Origin: Siccirubricoccus phaeus
GTDB lineage: Bacteria; Pseudomonadota; Alphaproteobacteria; Acetobacterales; Acetobacteraceae
Assembly (NCBI RefSeq): GCF_008360935.1
Contig: NZ_SRXO01000027.1
Location: 1 to 64,000, forward strand
Direction: 5' to 3'
DNA length: 64,000 nt
In this document: positions 57,975 to 64,000 of the stretch, in pieces
Layout of the letters: each line of letters begins with the position of its first letter
How positions within the stretch are numbered: the first letter of the stretch is position 1
Program-made: the position numbers and the translations under genes
The notes under the pieces: generated by a model
Database searches by the model: none
Told to the model about the DNA's origin: nothing
What the model saw: only the letters and a program-made list of their open reading frames with translations

Positions 57975-58486
57975 CAGCTCAGCTCCCGCCCCAGGGTCGC
58001 CCGCACCGCATCGCGGACCAAATTCGCCAGGACCTGGAGCGTGAGCAGACCGGCGCCAACCGGCAATGCCAACAGCCATGGCCAGAGCAGCGCAGCCCAG
58101 TCCGTCGAGGTACGCCGCCCGCTCGCCATGGCCTCGGCGACCATCGCGCTCCCTTCGATGACAAGCACGGCGCAATAGAGCAAGGCGAAGGGCGCGGTCA
58201 GAATGTCGAGGATGGCGCGTCCGCGCGGTGAGAACCGGGAATACACCACGTCCATGCGGACATGGTCGCCATGCAGCAAGGCGAAGCCGCCACCGAGCAG
58301 GATGAAAGTGGCGAAGAGGTAGGTCGACAGCTCGGTACCCCAGACGGTGGGGGCCGAAAAGCCATAGCGCAGCGTCACCTCATAGGTGATGAGGATGGTA
58401 AGCACGAGGATGAGCAGCGCGACCACGCGGCCGATCCACAGATTGACGGTGTCGATGGCGCGCACGGCCCCTGCGATTGCCCGCAT
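57974..58486 (-). CDS. TRAP transporter small permease (DctQ)
   Basis: 170 residues, four hydrophobic segments. IGRVVALLILVLTILITYEVTLRYGFSAPTVWGTELSTYLF and GGGFALLHGDHVRMDVVYSRFSPRGRAILD are typical DctQ features. It pairs with DctM and lies between DctP and DctM in the order P-Q-M. The DctP gene ends 63 bases upstream. Confidence 0.93.
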   Translation of the reverse strand: MRAIAGAVRAIDTVNLWIGRVVALLILVLTILITYEVTLRYGFSAPTVWGTELSTYLFATFILLGGGFALLHGDHVRMDVVYSRFSPRGRAILDILTAPFALLYCAVLVIEGSAMVAEAMASGRRTSTDWAALLWPWLLALPVGAGLLTLQVLANLVRDAVRATLGRELS

Positions 58487-58549
58487 TCCTGCAACCTCCG
58501 ATTTCGTGAATGGCTGGACCGGCGGGGCATGAGTCCCGCCGGGGAGGCA

Positions 58550-59638
58550 TCAGAAATCGGCTGGCCGCTGCGCCAGGAGCGTCCGGGTGTCGTTGATGAT
58601 CTTCAGGGCGCGCTTGGTGTAGTCGTCATCGCCGGCCAGGCGCGGCAGCAGCTCATCCGACATGGTGCGGATGCGTTGCACGTCTTCAGGCGGCAGGACG
58701 ATGATCTCCACTCCAGCGGCCTTCAGCTTGTCGAAGGCCCGCGCCGACTCTCCGATGGCGAAGGCGTAGCGCTCCAGCGCATAGACGCGCACTGCGAGCG
58801 TCATGACATCCTGCAGGTCCTTCGGCAGCGCGTCGAAGGCCGCCTTGTTCATGAACATGTCCTCGGCGTCGGCGTGAATCAGCGACGGGCCGGTATAGAA
58901 TTTGCCGACCTCATGCAGTTTCGCCGCCATCATGCCGTAGGGCGAGCCCCAATTGGCGGCATCGATGACGCCGGTGGACATGGCCGTGTACATCTCCTCG
59001 CCCGGGATGGTCACGATGGAGGCGCCGAAATTCTTCCAGATCTCGCCGGCGATGCCGCCGGTGCGGACCTTCATGCCGCGGAAATCTTCCAGCCGGCGTA
59101 TGGGACGGCGGGAGATGGTGCTGCCCCAGTCATCCGAATAGACCGGCCCGAGGAATTGCACGCCGACGGTGGTGAAGGCCTCCCGCACCAGGTCGGTCAT
59201 GCCGCCCTCGAACCAGAGATAATCGTACTGCTCGACGCTCCTGAACGCGAAGGGCACGCCCCAGCTCCACTGGGTGAAGGGAAAGCGGCCACGCCAGTAG
59301 AGCTGCGAGCCATAGCCTATGTCGACGACGCGGCGGCCGACCGCGTCCAGCATGTCGAAGGTCGGCACCAGAGCGCCTGGCGGGAAGGGCGTGATCTGGA
59401 TGCGCCCGCCCGACATCTGGTTCACGCGCTGGATGAAGCGCGGGACCAGCCGCTCCCACTCCACTGTGCCTGCGCCCAGGAAGGACTGCATGCGGAACCG
59501 GAATTGCGCGCGTTGCGCAGAGGCGGGAAGGGAGGCTGTGGCCAGGGCAGCGCCCGTAGCGGCCGCCGCCAGCAGCGTCCTGCGGTCCACGCCCATGCGG
59601 GTCAAGATATCCTTGGCGGGTGAGGTCTTGTCCGTCAT
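58550..59638 (-). CDS. TRAP transporter substrate-binding protein (DctP)
   Basis: 362 residues. An N-terminal signal with RR (VDRRTLLAAAATGAALATASLPASAQ) suggests export, possibly by Tat. The DctP-like core includes RIQITPFPPGALVPTFDMLDAVG, FRGMKVRTGGIAGEIWKNFGASIVTIPGEEMYTAMSTGVIDAANWGSPY, and NKAAFDALPKDLQDV. The arginine in the KVRTGG segment usually contacts the ligand carboxylate. It captures an unidentified organic acid for the DctQM membrane unit. Confidence 0.94.
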   Translation of the reverse strand: MTDKTSPAKDILTRMGVDRRTLLAAAATGAALATASLPASAQRAQFRFRMQSFLGAGTVEWERLVPRFIQRVNQMSGGRIQITPFPPGALVPTFDMLDAVGRRVVDIGYGSQLYWRGRFPFTQWSWGVPFAFRSVEQYDYLWFEGGMTDLVREAFTTVGVQFLGPVYSDDWGSTISRRPIRRLEDFRGMKVRTGGIAGEIWKNFGASIVTIPGEEMYTAMSTGVIDAANWGSPYGMMAAKLHEVGKFYTGPSLIHADAEDMFMNKAAFDALPKDLQDVMTLAVRVYALERYAFAIGESARAFDKLKAAGVEIIVLPPEDVQRIRTMSDELLPRLAGDDDYTKRALKIINDTRTLLAQRPADF

Positions 59639-60141
59639 CGCGCTCGGTTCCTCTCCTCGGTGGGTCGTCCCACGCTTGGTTCATTTCATGATCTTGGACC
59701 GGGCAGGCTGCGCGGCCTGACCGCGGTGCCGGCCTCGGCAGGCATCCGTCGAAGACAAGGCAGCGGGGGCGCCGATCTCAGGAGGCCCGAGATGGGACGC
59801 CTCGCCTCGTCAGCTCCTGTACAGCGGCTTGGAATGGGATGCCGGCACGCCGGGCTGCCGACCCGCGAGGGCCCGCTGCCGCGGTGAATGTTCGGCATAA
59901 TGCCCTCCGAGCACGGCAGCGACTGTGCGACGCAAGCGGGGAGGACAGGGCGTAGAGCGCGCTTCGGCTAGGTTGTCGTACACCGGCAGGACGTTCCTTG
60001 TATTTTATGTTATGGTAGCGCTGAATTTCTCGCTGCGGCAAGGGCTGCGCAGCGTCCCGTGCCCAGCGGCGCCGTGCCTGCAGCAACGCGCGTGCATGCA
60101 GCAGCAATTGTCGCCGGCAAGATGCCCGCAGGCTGGCGCAG
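59639..60141. promoter_or_regulatory. 503-bp intergenic region upstream of the TRAP operon
   Basis: No convincing gene. The side next to 59638 must carry the dctP promoter on the minus strand. The most AT-rich stretch is 59991-60014 (GTTCCTTGTATTTTATGTTATGG), far from either gene start. The function of the rest is unknown. Confidence 0.35.
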
Positions 60142-61785
60142 TCAGCGCCCCAGCAGGAATCCCTTGTAGCCCTGCGCGGCGATCTCATCACACTTCCGGC
60201 GATACGCGGCCACGCCGCCGACATAGGGCATGAAGACGCGCGGCTTGCCCGGGATATTGGCGCCGACATACCAGGAATTCGCACGCGGATAGAGGGTCGC
60301 GTCCGCGACCTCGTTCACATGGCTTACCCAGCGATCCTCGGCATCCTGCTCCGGCTCGATGAAGGCAAGCCCTTTCGTCTGCAGATGCGCGAGGCAATCG
60401 GCGATCCAGTCCACATGCTGCTCGATGGAATGGATCATCTGGCTCTTCACGCCCGGGCTGCCGGGGCCGGTGATGACGAACATGTTCGGGAAGCCCGCGA
60501 CCATCAGGCCGAGATAGGTGCGCGGCCCCGCCAGCCATTTCTCCGCCAGCGCCTCGCCGCCCTCGACCCGGATGTCGATCTCCCGCAGGGCGCCCGTCAT
60601 GGCGTCGAAGCCGATGGCGAAGGCGATGGCGTCGAGTTCGTATTCCTGCCCGGCCGTGCGCAGGCCCCGCGGCGTGATCTCCTCGATCGGCGCGCTCTTC
60701 ACATCGACCAGGGTGACGTTGTCGCGGTTGTAGGTCTCATAGTAGTTGGTGTCGGCGCAAAGCCTCTTGGACCCGATCGGATGGTCTTTCGGGGCCAGCA
60801 GCTCCGCCACCGCCGGATCCCGCACGATGCTGCGGATCTTCTCCCGCACGAACCCGGCTGCCGTCTCGTTTGCCTTCTCATCGACCAGGAAGTCGTTGTA
60901 ACAGTTCAGGAAGCCGATGGTGCCACCCGCCTCCCAGAGCTCCTCGTACTTCCGGCGCCGCTCCTCCTCGGACACCGCCAGCGCCGATTGGGTGGGGATT
61001 GGGTAGCCAGGCACGCCGAAGCCGGTCTCCCGGGCCTCCCTGACGCGCTGCGCATAGCGCGCCTTGTGCCGGCGTTCCCTCTCGGGGTCCATCGGTGCAT
61101 TGCGCGCCGGCAGGCTGAAATTGGCGGTACGCTGGAAGACGAACAGGTGCTGCGCCTGCTGCGCGATGAGCGGAATCATCTGGATGGCGGTCGAGCCCGT
61201 GCCGATGACACCCACGCGCTGGCCGGTGAAGTCCACACCGTCATGCGGCCAGAGCCCGCTATGGTACCATTGGCCCTGGAAGGTCTCGAGCCCCTTGAAA
61301 TCCGGCACGCGGGGCGTGGAGAGGTTGCCCGTTGCCATGACGCAGAAGCGCGCGGTGATGCGCTCGCCCTCCCGCGTCTCGAGTGTCCAGCGATGGGTGG
61401 CACGGGCATAGCTCGCCGACGCGATGCGCGTGTTCAGTTGAATGTCGCGGCGCAGGTCGAAGCGATCGGCGACATGGTTGATGTATTCGAGGATCGCCGG
61501 CTGCGTGGCGTAGCGCTCCGGCCAGGTCCAGTCGTTCTGCAACTCCTCGGAAAAGGAGTAGGAGTATTCGAGGCTCTCGATGTCGCAGCGCGCGCCGGGG
61601 TAGCGGTTCCAGAACCAGGTGCCACCGACGCCGCTGCCGGCCTCGTAGACGCGGGCCGTGAGGCCGAGGCCACGCAGCCGATGCAGGGCGTAAAGCCCGG
61701 CAAGGCCGCCGCCGACGATCGCCACGTCGATCTGGGCGGCCGATGCAGGCTTCCGGCGTTCAGATACCGCTTCGAGTTGTGCCAT
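60142..61785 (-). CDS. Flavin-dependent Baeyer-Villiger-type monooxygenase
   Basis: 547 residues of the class B FAD/NADPH monooxygenases (cyclohexanone or phenylacetone monooxygenase-like). An N-terminal FAD site GGGLAG (25-30) with EAGSGVGGTWFWNRYPGARCD, the fingerprint FxGxxxHxxxWP at 169-180 (FQGQWYHSGLWP), and a second dinucleotide site GTGSTAIQ are present. It inserts oxygen next to a ketone, giving an ester or lactone. It is the only oxygenase near the TRAP genes, so it may act on the imported compound, but this is conjecture. It is a single gene on the minus strand. Confidence 0.93.
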   Translation of the reverse strand: MAQLEAVSERRKPASAAQIDVAIVGGGLAGLYALHRLRGLGLTARVYEAGSGVGGTWFWNRYPGARCDIESLEYSYSFSEELQNDWTWPERYATQPAILEYINHVADRFDLRRDIQLNTRIASASYARATHRWTLETREGERITARFCVMATGNLSTPRVPDFKGLETFQGQWYHSGLWPHDGVDFTGQRVGVIGTGSTAIQMIPLIAQQAQHLFVFQRTANFSLPARNAPMDPERERRHKARYAQRVREARETGFGVPGYPIPTQSALAVSEEERRRKYEELWEAGGTIGFLNCYNDFLVDEKANETAAGFVREKIRSIVRDPAVAELLAPKDHPIGSKRLCADTNYYETYNRDNVTLVDVKSAPIEEITPRGLRTAGQEYELDAIAFAIGFDAMTGALREIDIRVEGGEALAEKWLAGPRTYLGLMVAGFPNMFVITGPGSPGVKSQMIHSIEQHVDWIADCLAHLQTKGLAFIEPEQDAEDRWVSHVNEVADATLYPRANSWYVGANIPGKPRVFMPYVGGVAAYRRKCDEIAAQGYKGFLLGR

Positions 61786-62143
61786 CTTGGATCGCCTCCC
61801 ATTGGCTGGACCGATGGACGCGCATGCGATGTTGGCTGGAACGGACCAACGGTGCCGGCCGGCCGGAGCTGCACCTGGTGGCGAGCTGCCGCAGGCGCGC
61901 TCGCAGGCGCCGCAGCCACGGCTGGCGCCCCGTCGTGTGCTGTCCGCTGCGCAGTCGCCGCCCGCCGGCGCTGAGCGAGCACCAGCTCTTCATGTCGCTC
62001 CTCCAGCCATGTCGGCCCCTGAACGAGGCGCTTGTTGCGTTCGGTTGCTTGTGAGAAGCATCTTGATTGCCGACCAGCCTGTCAACAGTCGACAATCCAG
62101 AGAACCGGTGCGGGGCGCACGCCATTCAACCGGCCGATGGTCG
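61786..62143. promoter_or_regulatory. Upstream region of the monooxygenase gene
   Basis: About 358 bases without a recognisable gene. A minus-strand TTGACA (62080-62085 read in reverse) lies in an imperfect palindrome TGTCAACAGTCGACA (62080-62094) and could be the -35 box of the monooxygenase promoter or a regulator site. The -10 box is unclear (GATGCT at 17-base spacing). Open frames in both strands look like chance. Confidence 0.35.
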
Positions 62144-62329
62144 GGAGTGCTGATGCCGTGACCGCCATCGCCAGTCGAACTCAATGCCTTCGTGGCAAAG
62201 AGCATGGCACCAGATGCCGACCTGAAGGATGTCTTCTACGGCTGCATCCCCTTCGTGCTCATGGAGCTTGTTATCGTGGGGTTGCTCATCGCCTTTCCCC
62301 GGATTTCGCTCTTCGCCCTCTCCCGCTGA
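62144..62329 (+). pseudogene. C-terminal fossil of a second TRAP DctM permease
   Basis: In one + frame the sequence reads GVLMP, a TGA (62159-62161), then PPSPVELNAFVAKSMAPDAD, then LKDVFYGCIPFVLMELVIVG and LLIAFPRISLFALSR, stop at 62327-62329. This matches the DctM C-terminus pattern (TPP-x-GxNxFV, APD, xDIFxGxxPFxL, LLxAFP). The intact DctM at 56664-57974 ends in a similar pattern. There is no room for the rest of the gene, and an internal stop is present, so it is a relic of a deleted or rearranged + strand TRAP operon. Confidence 0.75.
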
Positions 62330-62426
62330 ACGGGCTTGCGCTACGCCGATGCGGGCGGACCGGACACTGCGGTCGGCCGTTGTTGCCACTCGCCAACTCA
62401 AGCTACCCCCGGCTTGCGCGAAAGGG

Positions 62427-62548
62427 CTCCAGTGCCCTGCTTCCGAAGCCTGCGGACGCCGTCCTCAGGTCGCTGGCCGTTGTTTCAGTGGCGTGCTTGT
62501 CCGCTCCGTTCGCCGGAAATCCAGCGAACTTCGCGGGCAGCACACTAG
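62427..62548. repeat. CTAG-bounded element, family B copy 2 (inverted, diverged)
   Basis: Read on the minus strand from 62548, it begins CTAGTGTGCTGCCCGCGAAG, nearly the same as 29044 onward, and stays similar for about 75 bases (including TTCGCTGG...CCGGCGAA). It then diverges and ends near 62427. The first CTAG holds the stop codon TAG of the adjacent binding-protein gene. Ends are approximate. Confidence 0.75.
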
Positions 62549-63786
62549 CTGTGAATGAGCGGGCAGCCACCCTCCTGCAAGGGGCGGAAAGCCTGGTCTG
62601 CCGGCGTGGTGCTGATGCGCTCGTAGTAGTCCCACGGGCCACGGCTTGCCTCTGGCGACTTCACCCGGAAGAGATGCACGTCATGGAGCTTGCGGCCGTC
62701 CGGGCGTATCGCGCCTGGGCCGAAGGCGTCGTCATCCGTCGGCAGGGCCTTCATGCGGGCGACAGTCGCGGCGCCGCTCTGCTTCGCCGCGGCCGGTCCC
62801 ATGGCCGCGACCGTCTTCAGATAATGCGTTGCAGCGGAGTAGCAGCCGGCCTGATTCATGTTCGGGTGGATGCCGCCGGTCTTCTGCAGTACGCGGCTGG
62901 TGAAGGCCCGGGTGCGATCATTGAGATCCCAGTAGAAGCTCTCGGTCAGCAGCAGGCCCTGCGCGGTGGGCAGGCCTATGGCGTGCACATCGCTGACGAA
63001 CATCAGCAGCGCGGCGAGCTTCTGGCCGGAGCGGGTAATGCCGAATTCCGCCGCCTGCTTGATGACGTTGACGGTGTCGTCGCCGCCATTGGCCAGGCCG
63101 ATGACCTTGGCACGACTCGCCTGCGCCTGCAGCAGGAAGGAGGAGAAGTCGGATGTTCCCGGTGCGGGATGCGCCACCCGGCCCAGCACCTTGCCGCCGG
63201 CGCGGCGCACCGCCTCTCCCGTATCCCGCTCGAGGGCATGGCCGAAAGCGAAATTGGCCACGATGAAGAACCAGCTGTCGCCGCCACTGCGCACCAGGGC
63301 GCCGCCGGTGCTGGCTGCCAGCATCCAGGAATCATAGGTCCAGTGCACGCCGTTCGGCGTACAGGCCTTGCCGGTGAGGTCAGCGGTCGCCGCGGCGGAA
63401 TTCAGGTGAATCCTGTCCTTCTCCCGCGCGACGTTCTGGACGGCGAGGGCAACCGCGCTGTTCGACACGTCCATGACGACATCGGCGCCATCCCGGTCGA
63501 ACCACTGCCGGGTCAGGTTGGCCCCGATATCCGCCCGGTTCTGATGGTCGCCGGTCAGGATCTCGACATTGAAGCCATGCGAGGGCGGGTTGAAATCCTC
63601 CACCGCCTGGCGGACGCAGGCGACGGAGACCGGGCCGCTGGTGCTGCTGTAGGGCCCCGACTGATCGCTCATTACGCAGATCTTGATGGTCGGCGCAGCG
63701 GCGCCTGACTGGGCTCGAGCCCCCGAATACAGGAAGGCGGGCATGGCTCCGGTCGAGGCCAGGAATTGCCGGCGGGTCAGCAGCAT
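62545..63786 (-). CDS. ABC transporter substrate-binding protein, branched-chain amino acid type
   Basis: 413 residues of the LivJ-like (type 1 periplasmic binding) family. Signal: MLLTRRQFLASTGAMPAFLYSGARAQ (RR suggests Tat). Core: IKICVMSDQSGPYSSTSGP, EILTGDHQNRADIGANLTRQW, and NSAVALAVQNVAREKDRIHLNS. The start at 63786 follows GTGGAAACCAATCTC; a long upstream frame is ignored because the signal starts here. ABC membrane and ATPase genes are not in the window. Its stop is supplied by a CTAG element. The ligand may be an aromatic or branched acid rather than an amino acid. Confidence 0.92.
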   Translation of the reverse strand: MLLTRRQFLASTGAMPAFLYSGARAQSGAAAPTIKICVMSDQSGPYSSTSGPVSVACVRQAVEDFNPPSHGFNVEILTGDHQNRADIGANLTRQWFDRDGADVVMDVSNSAVALAVQNVAREKDRIHLNSAAATADLTGKACTPNGVHWTYDSWMLAASTGGALVRSGGDSWFFIVANFAFGHALERDTGEAVRRAGGKVLGRVAHPAPGTSDFSSFLLQAQASRAKVIGLANGGDDTVNVIKQAAEFGITRSGQKLAALLMFVSDVHAIGLPTAQGLLLTESFYWDLNDRTRAFTSRVLQKTGGIHPNMNQAGCYSAATHYLKTVAAMGPAAAKQSGAATVARMKALPTDDDAFGPGAIRPDGRKLHDVHLFRVKSPEASRGPWDYYERISTTPADQAFRPLQEGGCPLIHS

Positions 63787-64000
63787 GAGATTGGTTTCCA
63801 CCCCGTGGAGTCTTGGATGCCGGTTGAATGCCGCCTTTCCGGCGACCGTCGGCAGTGAGCCGACGTCGTGAAAGGCGTAGCCAGCCGGTGCATCGTTCGC
63901 GTCATGCTTGCGACGAACTGCCGATCGGTCAAGTCTGGCAACCTGCCTGAGCGCAGGGGTTGACAGTAGGTGCTGCACGCACGGAGGCTGCGCGCGGGGA
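63787..64000. promoter_or_regulatory. 5' region of the last binding-protein gene
   Basis: 214 bases to the window edge; it should contain the promoter of the ABC-type binding protein (minus strand). No clear boxes or gene are seen. The sequence TTGACAGTAGGTG at 63960 reads on the + strand and may belong to a gene beyond the edge. Confidence 0.25.

Noticed and set aside
59973-59984. TTGTCGTACACC considered as a fifth GntR operator near the TRAP operon
   Set aside because: Half-site spacing is N3 rather than N4, the second half does not match ACAA, and it lies over 300 bases from the dctP start.
61787-62161. 124-codon + frame before the DctM fossil considered as a gene
   Set aside because: Only its last few codons resemble DctM. 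The rest has no motif and Arg/Pro/Ala composition typical of chance frames.

Overview
The window comes from a very GC-rich alphaproteobacterium. The best guess is an Acetobacteraceae (Roseomonas-like) member of the Rhodospirillales. The basis is the order mur/fts - ftsZ - lpxC - bamD - recN - ligA, meso-DAP-type MurE, the lipid A gene lpxC, BamD, many orphan Bug-type binding proteins and heavy GC codon bias. The genus is inference. I see no rRNA, tRNA, CRISPR array, prophage or intact insertion sequence.

Region 1 (1-17.6 kb) is a nearly complete dcw cluster on the + strand: 3' end of an ftsL-like gene, ftsI, murE, murF, mraY, murD, ftsW, murG, murC, murB, ddl, ftsQ, ftsA, ftsZ. Almost all junctions are 1-4 base overlaps (ATGA, GTGA, TGATG), which implies translational coupling. 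The run ends in a clear intrinsic terminator after ftsZ (17601-17628). The genes make the lipid-linked peptidoglycan precursor, flip and polymerise it at the septum, and build the FtsA/FtsZ ring.

Region 2 (17.9-24.4 kb) carries lpxC, bamD, recN, a GNAT acetyltransferase and ligA. Region 3 (24.4-39.9 kb) is mixed housekeeping: a small lipoprotein, an MDR-type oxidoreductase, an alpha/beta hydrolase, a pirin, a universal stress protein, pdxH with a downstream APH/P-loop fusion, fabI, a coiled-coil DUF1640-like gene, aroC, an RTX metalloprotease, a catalase-like peroxidase paired with cytochrome b561, and short orphan genes.

Region 4 (40-64 kb) is accessory and catabolic. One + operon (41.2-46.9 kb) has a Bug binding protein, a PanE-like reductase, an NtaA-type flavin monooxygenase, an M24-fold protein without canonical metal ligands, and a frameshifted DadA-like oxidase. 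A second block (47.3-56.4 kb) holds three CaiB-type CoA-transferases, a CitE/HpcH-type CoA-ester lyase, an acyl-CoA dehydrogenase, a MaoC hydratase, a nitroreductase, a Bug protein and a HutC-type GntR regulator. Four sites resembling TTGT-N4-ACAA sit at its promoters, so it looks like one regulon for breaking down a (branched) dicarboxylic acid through CoA esters. A TRAP transporter, a Baeyer-Villiger-type monooxygenase and a Leu/Ile/Val-type binding protein follow. A + strand fossil of a second TRAP DctM gene lies between the last two.

Several families of short non-coding repeats run through the window. Some have invaded genes: they supply stop codons (ligA, the last binding protein), coding tails (murB, alpha/beta hydrolase), an N-terminal extension (murF) and a ribosome binding site (ddl). 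A separate 24-bp tandem repeat lies inside the catalytic domain of FtsI. These repeats and the four-site GntR regulon are the most noteworthy signals.
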